Part shown: positions 48,930 to 59,170 of the stretch, piece by piece | Position numbering within the stretch: the first letter of the stretch is position 1 | How the letters are laid out: every line of letters starts with the position of its first letter | Assembly (NCBI RefSeq): GCF_014851395.1 | Contig: NW_024040152.1 | Location: 20,512,308 to 20,576,307, forward strand | Direction of reading: 5' to 3' | From: Micropterus salmoides | Lineage: Eukaryota; Chordata; Actinopteri; Centrarchiformes; Centrarchidae | DNA length: 64,000 nt | The notes under the pieces: model-generated | The model's database searches: none | What the model saw: the letters and a program-made list of their open reading frames with translations, nothing else | What the model was told of the DNA's origin: nothing | Position numbers and translations under genes: made by a program

Positions 48930-49187
48930 GTGCAAGCTCCTAAGGTGTCGACAGTCACACACATCGTCCGGGAGGAGATTGGAATGGAGTATGTTTTTCT
49001 GCTTGGGGAAGACATTGAGGAGACACAGTTTGGCATCGACAACCATCATTCTGACTTGTTGTCATTGGTTGTGTCTGTGTTTCTCAGGATAAGGCTGCAC
49101 CACATTGCCAAACTCACCTTTCTTGAACTGCAGAAAGGGAGCACGAGAAAGATGCTCTGCAAAGCAGTCCTCTTTCAGGGGTTTTAG
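48930..49187 (+). pseudogene. C-terminal remnant of the element D transposase
   Basis: The frame ends at TAG 49185-49187 and contains DNHHSDLLSLVVSVFLRIRL, then HHIAKL, then STRKMLCKAVLFQG. This resembles the C-terminal helix and the 'R..L.K.ILF..' ending of THAP9/P-type transposases as I know them. Only the last 50-80 residues look coding; the upstream catalytic region is absent. Confidence 0.5.
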
Positions 49188-49280
49188 ATGCAAAGCTTTC
49201 GTGTGTGTCTGTGTGTGTGTGTTGGGCTGCTAAATGTCAAGGGCTGGGAGTAGATGGATGCAGAAGAACGTGGTAGTACA

Positions 49281-49299
49281 GTGTGTGTGTGTGTGTGTG
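49281..49299. repeat. (GT)n run in element D
   Basis: About nine GT units; a second, shorter TGTG run is near 49201. Confidence 0.85.
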
Positions 49300-49500
49300 A
49301 CAGAGAGGGACAAATATAAAAAGCTTCAAGTAGACTCTAATATAATTTAATCATATATTGTTTATTTGTTAATCATATATTGTATTGGTTCAAATTATTA
49401 AAATATCTGACTTAACTCTCACTATCTGTTTCTACTTCTCTATCATATTTATTGTGTGTGATTTGCAAAATACCTATCATAGCCTATATCACATATCATA

Positions 49501-49674
49501 GGGTGACCAGACGTCCCCGGCTTCAGGGACAATCCCCGTTTTTGGCTGCCTATCCCTGGCTAAATACAGAAAAAAACTCTGAATAGAAGTAATAGTATTA
49601 ATTTATATTAGAAAAAAAAAATTTTCTCCCTTTTCGGGGATTATGTTCCCAGTTTTGATCTCGCGTCTGGTCAC
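49501..49674. mobile_element. Small MITE E (GTGACCAGACG ends), inside D
   Basis: An exact 11-base inverted repeat: GTGACCAGACG at 49503-49513 and CGTCTGGTCAC at 49664-49674. The interior has CCCCGTTTTTGG and TTTTCGGGGA, also inverted. Resembles a common 'agggtgaccagacgtcc' element. The target duplication is unclear in the TATCATA-rich flanks. Confidence 0.7.
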
Positions 49675-50315
49675 TTTATATCATATATCGGTCGATAGGG
49701 CGTCTGTATCTTCAGATGTCTATGGTGTTCACAGCGTCAGCGCGATGTGTGACAGTAATAAATGTCCCTGCGAAATATTGTGCTGTAAAGTTACATGGAT
49801 TAAATGAGAGAATTTGTGTCAAAGCATTTTGTTAATCGATTTAATCGATGAATCGTTTCAGCCCTACCTGCATCACTGGCAGTAGTGGCCGCAGTTTCAT
49901 TGTTTGGGTTTTACATTGCTGTGTTGCTTAAGCAGATGCTTCAATTAATCAGACGTAGACGTTTTGCTGGTTGCACAAATTTTTACAACAGATGACAATG
50001 TTCTATGCATCTTAGACTCTCACACAATAATTGTAATACTTACGACTGCAGAAAGAACGCCTGTCTCCCTGGTTCTCCATTCTTCCTTTAGCTTTTTGGC
50101 TAACAGCTAACTTGAACAGCACGAGGTCCGGTGCCGTTGACCTGCCGTACAGTTACTCATTCTCAGAAACTCTCAGAAACGCAGTAACGCAGCGTTACTT
50201 GGATTAGTAACTGTAATAACATTACTGTTTTGGAAAAAATAATCCCTTGCACCATAAGTTCCCAGTTCTGGGAAAATTCATAATATTACAGTGATGTGTT
50301 ACTGCCCAACACTGG

Positions 50316-53300
50316 TGAAGATTGGTAGGGAAATGGCTCCTAATATGGTGTCAGTATGTAGCTATGTTTTATCGAAAACTCATCTCTAAAAGAATAGATT
50401 TCTATTGTGAAGAGTTGTACACTACTTTCATGACTAATACTTAAATGCAAATTAAAAACTTTCACACCATATGCAGGATTACAGAGTGACAATGTTACCT
50501 TGCTCTTGACAATACTTTTCCCCCATCAAGACCTTGAAGTTTGCACCTTCATGGAAGATATTATTACACAAAAGTGCAGCACTTATAAAAGGGTAAAAAA
50601 GCTGCAAGTAGACACCTCATGAAAGGATTGGATTATTTTCTGACCTTTTACTAAATCGCATTGGTCTTTGAAAGCAGCTAAAACCTTTCACAACGTGCCA
50701 CCGTGAAAATGTATTTGAGGTGCATTTATGGACTGTGGAAGATGATCCTTTTTTTAAGCAGAGGTGTGGCAAAGGGAGTTCAGATTCATCTTTACCCACC
50801 AAAATGAATATTCTGGAAACAAAATGAAAATTACATTTTGCTCAGTTGCTAGTCTGTTATTACATGAACAAAAATTAAGAATTTTGTTCTTTATTGCATG
50901 ATTTGTAAAAAAAAAGTTAATGTTGTAGATGTAAAACAAGTGTAATTTAACATGATTGGATTTAGAAGATAAATAGCATACCAGTCTTATTTATCTGATT
51001 TGGATGATTGGATATGCTACATATTTGAGTGTGGGCATTTCATTTAGTGTTTGATGTCTATGGTTGTCAATGCTCAAAAGAGAATACTGAGTGCTTGGAG
51101 AACTGGGTCATCTTAGATGAATTAAAGCTGTAAAATGAAAAATAGATATATACAAATAAATTGGTAACTAAAGACATGTCTCATAAGCTTAAGCTGGTCC
51201 TTTTATCGTGGCATGTTAAGTGGAAACCTCAGTTAAACAACACCTCCAGTCTCTCCTCTGAATTCTCCGTGAGCGGCTGTGTAACCTCTAGTTCCCTCTG
51301 CATGGGCCCCACAACTGTGTCTGAATATGTGAGGAGATGGAAGTAGCCTGTAGGGTCTCCCATCAGCAAGGCTAACCAAGTGGGGCAGAATCACAACTGA
51401 AGCACAGCAGGGCGCAGATATTTGTGAAGGCTCTGCATGTTGTTATGTTGGCTTTTGTTAATGCTCAGGGTTACACCCTGTATTCACACAGCTGATCAGA
51501 GAGTTTACCACAGGCATGAAATAGCTGAGAAATGTTTGTTGCTGTATTACTAATACACATCATTGAACATGTGCATGGTTTCAGGTTCATGTTTTAACAT
51601 GAAGAGAGTTATTCAGGTAATTTTAGATACAGTGTTTGAAATATATAAAAATGTATTGTTTGACATGTGCACTGAATTTAAAAAGACATAGTAAATAATA
51701 GTCAGTAATAAACTGCAAGAAATGTTTTCCTTTTCATTCAGAAGTCAGAGACCGTTTTAGACAGCTTTAACTATAACAGTCAGTAAAAGAAGAAAAATGT
51801 TTTGAGGAATTTGGATGTGCAGTCAGAGTCCACATTAGTGTGCACGGCCCTTATTCTTCTGGCCAGCAGCCATATATAACAAATGAACCCCTTGCTCACC
51901 ATCTTCCAGCGGCGGCCCTTTACATCTGCCAGCAGAATGTCCTTATTCTGCAGATTTCTTAGAATATTTCTTGGATCTGCTAAGTTGTCTTCAGCAGCGG
52001 AATTATAGGATTTCTCAAAGAAATGGAGTGTAAAGGGACTAATGCTTTGTAGGTCCCAAAGGGACCATTCTCTGTATTCTTGAAGCGTTTTCATGTTGAA
52101 TTTGATGTTGTGCAGAAAGGTCTGACAAATGTGCTGAGCTCCTACCTGTAGAATTTTCTCTTGACAGTTGTGGCTGTTTAAAGTTTGGGAACAACAGTAT
52201 TTCAGTGCCTAGTACATACATTTCAATAATGTTTCGCAAAATAAATAAAAGAAGCGGCCAAGTCATCAAATAATTCTCCAGCCTCTTGTGTCACTTCTTC
52301 AAAGCAAGACAGCTGCGGCCGTCATTCAGAGTTGGTGGTACTCCCACTTTCATAGTCCCAATAAACCAGAGTATAAAAACACAGATGCCTGCTACAGACA
52401 GCACTGCTGGTTGTCAGTGCACTGAAAGCATGGCAACCGATTTTCGTGCAGAATTTATTATGTGGTGGTGCATTGTATTTTCCTTTTTAAGGTCTTCCGC
52501 ACACATGAGGAGCTCATCACAGCTCACACAGGGCATGACGACTGAAGCGGCAGAGGGATTCCTGGAAAAATTCCTGGAGAGAGAGAATGAAAGAAAACGG
52601 TGATCAGCAGAGAGACAGCCAAACGATCGAAAGGCCACCGCTAGCCTGTTTGCATGACTCAGTGGAAAATTTGCCCCAGTGCGCCCGGCTGCTTTGAAGC
52701 TACAGAGGTGCTTCCTGGGGCGAGCTTGAGCCCTTTCTTCCACCCTCACCTCCCTCACAATGGGCCAATAGTTTAATTAGCATTCTAACAGCGAGTCTTG
52801 GCAGCCTTCCCTCTCTCTGTTCCCCCCAGGACTTCCCACCTCAAATACTGTCCCCTACAGGTTGGCGAAGGTCCAATAGACAGTGCCACTCCCTATGATC
52901 TTTGTCTCTTTTACTCTCCAGCTCTCACTGTAGCGAAGCCACTCAGTTGTTTTATTTTTACTCACAGCACATCAATGAAATATGGATTGAAATTTTGGTG
53001 ATCATATTTTGTGAGTATTATACACACATTATCACCTTAGTATCAATAATATTTGGATTGCAGTAACAAGTATGTAAATTTTTTTGTACAGTGAGGCTCT
53101 TAAACATTTCCCTAGTCCATTCAATTTCTCCGGGTGTGAATTGGATGACTCCAAACCACTGGGGCGGAATGGAAAAGTAGATTTGTTCAAAATGGTATTT
53201 TCTACCCTGAGAGCTTTCAGTCTGTCTTCAAAGTGCTGTGACTGAGGCATGGCTAATCACTTTGAACAAGGCTTTTTGTTCTTGCCATCTTCACTTGGCC

Positions 53301-54794
53301 TAACATGGCTGGAACATGGTTTTGTCCTCATCTCTCGACGCTAACGCACCCAGCCAGGTCTCCCCGCCCCAATCCTATCCTTTTTATCTTCACATGGTGT
53401 CGACAGCAGAAAGACAGTCAGAATCTCACTGATTAGTCCCCGAGAGAACCAGTGGAAACACTTGTGCACGCTTCTTTATTATGTCTGAAAATACACAGCG
53501 TGACCCTAAATCAGCCCAGGTGTTTTTCTCATTGCATGTCTGGAACTCATATCATGACTAAAAAGATTCTCACCACAGATGCAGATGTGGAGTGGGCTGC
53601 TAGATGGCCAGTTACTAGACTTAGCTTTGATATTACACATTCCAAGTCTGCCCTGAAGACCAGCTGAACTAACAAAGTCTAGTCTTTCAGTCTGGATATT
53701 TTAGACGTGAACGCTACAGTGCAGGAGGACCAGTTCAGGGCAGGTTAGGTGGCCGAACACTAAACCAATAACAGTTTGAAAGCCACATACACAAGCAGTG
53801 ACATTTAACAGGACTGTCTAAGACTTGGGGTCAGTTCAATCACTTCCTTGCTTCACCTCTCAAGAATGGAGAATAAGAATTAATAGAGAGGCAGGGAGGT
53901 TATGTGCTATGACAGTTTGGACAGTTAGGATTTAGGTTTATTTGGTGTCTCTGTGGCCATCTCTCCTTGGATTGACTGTGAAAGCGCATGCTTATGTGTG
54001 ATTGCTGGATGTCTATTTCCATTTCTCTGCACGTCCATCTTTGTTTGAGTGACAGCCTGTCTGCGCCGTGTCTCTGCAGCAGCAGCAGCAGCAGTAGCAT
54101 CAGCAGCAGTGTATTCCATATAAATGAATGTTTACGGACAGAGGCACACATGCAGACACACAGGCATGCGTATATGAGCCCACACTGGACTGGCCACTTG
54201 GCTCCAGCCACAGTGAGATTGATGCAAAACACCACGCGACTGGGCAGGTGGCAGCTGCACCAGGAAGTAGATCCACAGCAGGCCAAAGGGCCGTGTGCTC
54301 ATAAGAGCTGCCCGGATACTAGATGATCAGGTGGACACTGACGGCTGTCTGGGTGACAGCCCAGAAAGGGTGGCAGAGCAGGTGGAAGCTGGAATGAGAG
54401 GAGGAAACTGTTAAAAGGTGAATAAGTGTATGTATTCAGTTTGAGTTTGACTTGTTGCCCTCTGAAACATTTGATTGTTCAGTTTGTCTTCTATTCATTT
54501 CTGAGTGCTGCACTTGTTGACATTGTTGTCAGTCAGATTAGCATTGTTGTTCAGAAGTTTCCCCATAGGACAGTTACTGATTGTACAGAGCCATCTGGAG
54601 TACCAGGTTGTCTGTTTTTACAGGAACTGAAGCTGGTCCCTCAGTGGAAGGTTTTTACGACAGTTTTAGTTTGCTTTGCTTTCCTTTCTTTTCTTTTCCT
54701 AAGAGTTAAAAGCTGATTCTAAAACCACACCCTTGACCCTCATTCAAGGTTCAGGGTTAATATATTTGTAATTTTACAACACAGTAGTGGTTGA
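50316..54794. other. Presumed intron, part 10; no gene seen
   Basis: No exon was supported on either strand. A CAG run (54076-54109) is the only notable simple sequence. Confidence 0.35.
54076..54109. repeat. (CAG)n trinucleotide run
   Basis: About ten CAG units with TAG and CAT interruptions. Confidence 0.85.
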
Positions 54795-55330
54795 GTGAAA
54801 TGGGTTTTCCAATGGCCGATGTCGATATTTAGAGAGCAGGATGGTTGATATATCAATATAATGTCCAGATATGCTGAAACAAAGAACAGTCATGTATAAT
54901 TCCATTCTTCCATGCAGAGTATAACCTAATATACATTGGTTGTCCAGTAATGTGTTGTTTCAGATGGAATTTTTGTTAATGAATGAAACAGAAAAATACA
55001 TTGGGTTATGCTTTAGATTTCAGAATGTGACTGGTGTTTAAGGAAGAGCGTGGTACAGATTGTCAGAAGTGACAACATTCAACTGCATTATTGTCTGCTG
55101 TATTTAGAAAAGACGACGGTGACTGAGGAAATTTAGGGCTTGAAACTAACTTTTTCACCGCATTCCCAAAACTCATGAGGGGGAACACCAACATCGTTCT
55201 ACAGCAGCCACACAGACAATGTTGGCTATATTTTTTGTTGATCGGCCTCGTGATTACAGGCATTGGCTGGGGCCGATTATCTCAAAATACCAGATATCAG
55301 TCGACAAATTAATCAGTCTATCACTACAAT
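54795..55330. mobile_element. Decayed relative of the TAGAGCCC hAT-like element
   Basis: CCAATGGCCGATGTCGATAT at the left, and GGGGCCGATTATCTC, ATATCAGTCGACAAATTAAT and CAGTCTATCACT at the right, echo the ends of the element at 23713-27632. It is shorter (about 535 bases), heavily mutated and has no preserved target duplication. Confidence 0.55.
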
Positions 55331-58300
55331 ACAGGGTTGCACAATTAAATGAAAGTTGTTGCCCACTTCATGATGAACCCCCAGAACATATATACTAATA
55401 TTTAAAATTCGAATAGAATCAAAAAATTAAATGTAGGTGGTGTAAATGAGGGAAAATAAATAATAGGCTACTGATGGATTCTTATATGATATGAAATAAA
55501 ATGAGACAAGGTAGTTAAAAAACTGTGTTTGGTCTCAGCTAAAGCTAGGCCCTCACTCCTGTTTCCAACTTCCCAATATTAATATACCACACCCAGTTAT
55601 AATGGCCATTTTCGCTATCTATAAAATGCAACGCATTGCAATGTGGGATTGTAAAAATAGAATGAAATGAAAATGAAAAAATGAAGTGTGCATGCCATAG
55701 GCACTACATCTGTCATTTCATTGTGGGAAGTTTTTAGGGCACATATTTCATACTGAGAATTTAGATAGTCACGTAAAATGGTGGAGGGTCAAAATAAATG
55801 AGTTAGGTGTTGGACACAGCCATGGTCTTAACTACTAAAGTCCAAACTTTTGATTTCCTTCACTTTGTGCCCTAATTGTAAAATGGCACTGTAGGTGGGG
55901 TTTGTGTCATATTTAGAGATCCTGACAGAGCACCTGTGTCAGGGCTGATTTCAGCGCGATCTCGCTCTGAGAATCAGTTAAACAACGTTGAATGATCCCA
56001 AGCCTGTCCCCGCATAAACACAGGACACACTTCAATTATTTTTAAAGTACTTTAAACGACTTTGTGCACCAGTAGCACAGTTGGCTCTACCTTTCTTTAC
56101 TGATAATCCCTTAAAATGCCGAGCCTAAATGGGAAGATGCCTCATTTGCACTTAGCAGTGGATTCACCAGAATTTTTTATTAATGACAAGCCAAGACTAT
56201 TGTGCCATCCAATTAATTAGCTCCATGTTTAAGACTCAACAACAAACACTGTTTGATGTTTGTGACATTTGCTGCCATGCAGATTTCCTCCTTTCATTAA
56301 TGTGATAGGTTCACACGGGCGGTTGCTCTGTCATTTAGCATTAGACTAGCTTAGCTGTGATTTATAACTGGTCCTGTTAAACCTTTGTGTCTAGTTTAAT
56401 GTGATTCATCTCTTAAAGGCCCTGAAATATTTTCTTAATCAGCTTCTTACATGAACACATTTTTTTCCAGCTTTATTTATTTCACATAAGTGATTTTTGA
56501 TGTTTTGTTTTTGTTTATCCTCACTGGTTTGAAGTGTGTGGGGATCATTTGGTAAAAGGGGATGTCTCGTAATTTCTGTGCCCCAATCAAATGTGTCAAT
56601 CAGATGTGATCAAATTATACCCTCACAGTCCGGATGAAGCAGATTAGCTTTTGAGTGTTAAACTCTTGATAAATAATCACCATACATGTTTTTTCCCCCT
56701 TTGATTGCTGCTTATGTTGTCATGAATATTTAATGCTATTGAGAAGTACTCGAAAAATTTAAATTTAAACCAAGTTCTCAGAGCCTACACAATAGGCTGA
56801 AAATACACGCCCAGGTTCAGTAGACACAATGCTACTTCAGCTTCACTGTAAATTGGTAATTAAAGAATTAAAATCCTGTCTGGCTTAGAAGAAACCTTGC
56901 CTTTGAATGCTCTCTAATTTTTAATATTACGTAATTTTTCGAGTGCATCACATGGAATTCACCTTTGGTGTAGGTGTTCGACACAGCTTGTAGGATTTTT
57001 GCATCAAGCAACACCAGTGTATTCTATAACTTGTGTGCCTGTGGTATCGTTGGTGGTAAACAGCACAACTTGATGACCTCTATTCCACTTTAATGCTCGC
57101 AGTAACATTTTTGAGAAGTGAATAAAGGTCATATTTCTCAGTTGAGTAAACTCGGTTAACTGCTTCTAAATCAGGGATTAACTACGCACAAAAACCCTTT
57201 ATAAAAGGTAAAGTCATCTGCCCTTTGTCTCCCCCTCATTGATGCCAAATGAAGAAAGAAGAGGAGAAATAACGAGCACACATCTTATGCTACATGCCCA
57301 ACAACAACAATGGGTTGTGAGGGAGAAAGAGAGGAAGGCAGTACTCAGTGAAATGCTTCACTCCCACTCCCCTCCCTTCGTGTGATCCTATATGTGGGTT
57401 AGTGGAATTGAAAGGCTGCAGGTTGTGGAGACAGCAGTTGGCTGCCTTTGTGTTAGTGGAATTGACAGGCAGCAGAGCGGTGAAGCTGCTTCGGGGGATG
57501 TGGTTTAGCCGAGTTGATAGACACCAGTTTTTGTTTTTTTTCCTGGGGACTCGAGGCGCTATAAGCAGTTTGAATAGGATGCACAAATGGATTTGGCCCA
57601 GCGGGTCAGGAGTTGCATGCAATTGGCTGAGGTCAGTTCGGGGGTGGGAAAAAAAACTTTGCAGTTTATGTTTGTGTGGGAGATTGTTTGTTAACTCAAG
57701 ATAATTGTGGACATTAAACACAGACACTGTACCCAGGACCTTTAAATGAACCCTAAGGTCGCCCCTTTGTTCAATTGATGGTGATCACAGAGCACATTCA
57801 TGCTGCAGGCGGTGTGATAGAAATCACACACGAACGAGGAAGTGGTAGCTGCCAAGCCAGGGAATGAATCAACTATTTACATTAGCTGTTCAGTTGTTAC
57901 AACAACACACAGGAAATGTCAACAGGTGTAAATGTTCAAGTCTGCACAGTTTCACTCTCTCCAGTTATGTGTATCTTTCACTGTATCCCTTTTAACTGAT
58001 GATCTAGAGTTGCTAGTGCGGTTGTGAGTAATATATTTACGATGAATGTGTTTTGTTTGAAACATCATAATCACCCCTTAAGCACATTTGAATTACATCA
58101 TAGTGTAGAGAATGTAATAATGATATGATTCATAATAAGGTGGATTATGGATCATTATGATTAGGTCATAAAGTATTAGTATCTAAATTAAAGACATTAA
58201 TTATTTCACAAGTGAGGTGTGTCATAGTGTAGTATTTATATCATTTTTTTTGAATGAGTGCTAAAACTGTCATATGGTATTGCGTTATCAGACAGATTTA

Positions 58301-58727
58301 CTTTTTTTCATCAAAGGATTTACTCTTGCTTACTTAACAGGTTTAAAATACCCCTTTTGGATTACATTACATCATCAGTCAAACATGTATGACACTGATG
58401 GTATTGCCTCAAATACTAATTTAAAATATGTTGCAGCTGCTTCAAATAAATAACATTAACATTTGCTGTTATAGGAATCCAATTGGAAATGAGTTTACAA
58501 ATTATCTTTAGATAAAAAATAAATGGCTCAAAAAGAGATGAAAGGAGAGAAAGCCAGTTGGTTTTAGGGTAACTTAATAATTATACTACTAAATAAGTAA
58601 ATGTGAACATTTACCTCTGGTGTTAGATTTTCACTTTATAAATCTTGAATACAAAATACTGTGCAGTCTATACTGTTATGATGTTCCTGTACCATATGCA
58701 TACACTGTTAGAAGGTAATTAATCAAT
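55331..58727. other. Presumed intron, part 11; no gene seen
   Basis: No gene was supported. It includes a repeat-free block near 56150-56470 and a short tandem repeat at 57398-57540. Confidence 0.35.
57398..57540. repeat. Three diverged tandem units of about 50-54 bases
   Basis: GTTAGTGGAATTGAAAGGCT, GTTAGTGGAATTGACAGGCA and GTTTAGCCGAGTTGATAGAC start at about 57398, 57452 and 57503. Divergence rises to the right. Confidence 0.55.
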
Positions 58728-59170
58728 TAAACCTTAGTCTATAAAATGTCATAAAATGGTGTAAAACTGCCATCACAATTTCCCAGAGCCCAAGGCGACA
58801 TCTATGATTGCTTGTTTTATCCAACCCACAGTCCAATAGGGCCGTAACTAACGAGTGTTTTCATTATGGATTAATCTGCTGTTTGTTTTCGTGAATGAAA
58901 TGTAAGACAATTAGTAAAACTTGTCCATCACAAGTTCCCAGAGCCCAAGGTGGCCATTTCAAAAGCACTTTACTATCATATATGACAAAGACAAGCAGGA
59001 AATTCTCACAATTGAGAAACTAAAATTAGAGTATCTTTGCTGGATAATTTTCTTTAGAATCAATTAGTGGACTTAAAACCTAAAGGAAATCACTATACAT
59101 TATTCTGAACCAGGAAGAAACAGGAAATCCTCACATTTTAGAGGCTGGAACCAGCATATGGCATTTACTA
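58728..59170. repeat. Two partial, rearranged copies of a common fish repeat
   Basis: An internal block (TCTATAAAATGTCATAAAAT, then CACAATTTCCCAGAGCCCAA) is followed at 58838 by the family's start (AGGGCCGTAACTAACGAG, then TCATTATGGATTAATCTGCT) and a second internal block (TTCCCAGAGCCCAAGGTGGC, then AGAGGCTGGAACCAGCATAT). The normal order is start before internal block. Confidence 0.65.

Larger units (their letters stand above)
48381..49724 (+). mobile_element. Internally deleted THAP-domain transposon D (P-element-like), inside B
   Basis: Imperfect terminal inverted repeats of about 35 bases: TATAGACATATATAGAGG and AGACGCCCTATTGGCC on the left; inverted right end CATAGACATCTGAAG then ACAGACGCCCTATCGACC. 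Flanking 8-mers are GTGTTCAG (48373-48380) and GTGTTCAC (49725-49732), a 7-of-8 match. P elements make 8-bp duplications and carry an N-terminal THAP finger, so a P/THAP9-like origin is favoured. Kolobok and ISL2EU-type elements also carry THAP domains. It retains a THAP first exon (48487-48566) and a transposase C-terminus (to 49187), but the catalytic middle is missing. Confidence 0.65.
46485..49866. mobile_element. hAT-like element B (TAGGGCTG ends) with perfect 8-bp target duplication
   Basis: It starts TAGGGCTGCAGCTAACGATG and ends ATCGATGAATCGTTTCAGCC CTA, imperfect inverted repeats opening with TAGGGCTG. Both flanks carry CCTGCATC (46477-46484 and 49867-49874). The body is split by element C and element D. 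Without these it is about 1.2 kb. A degenerate BED-finger-like coding remnant on the minus strand (about 48130-48365) suggests a former hAT transposase. Confidence 0.85.
46080..50315. mobile_element. Outermost element A of a four-level transposon nest (CCAGTGTTGGGC end)
   Basis: The right end, read inverted, is CCAGTGTTGGGCAGTAAC, followed by text rich in GTAAC/AGTTAC units (CAGTAATGTTATTACAGTTA, then AGTAACGC). The same GTTACTAGTTACTAATTACT text appears at 46098-46210 on the left, where the exact terminus is lost or too diverged to place. These are termini of a widespread fish DNA element, probably hAT-type. Its body is interrupted at 46477-46484 and 49867-49874 by element B. Confidence 0.6.
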
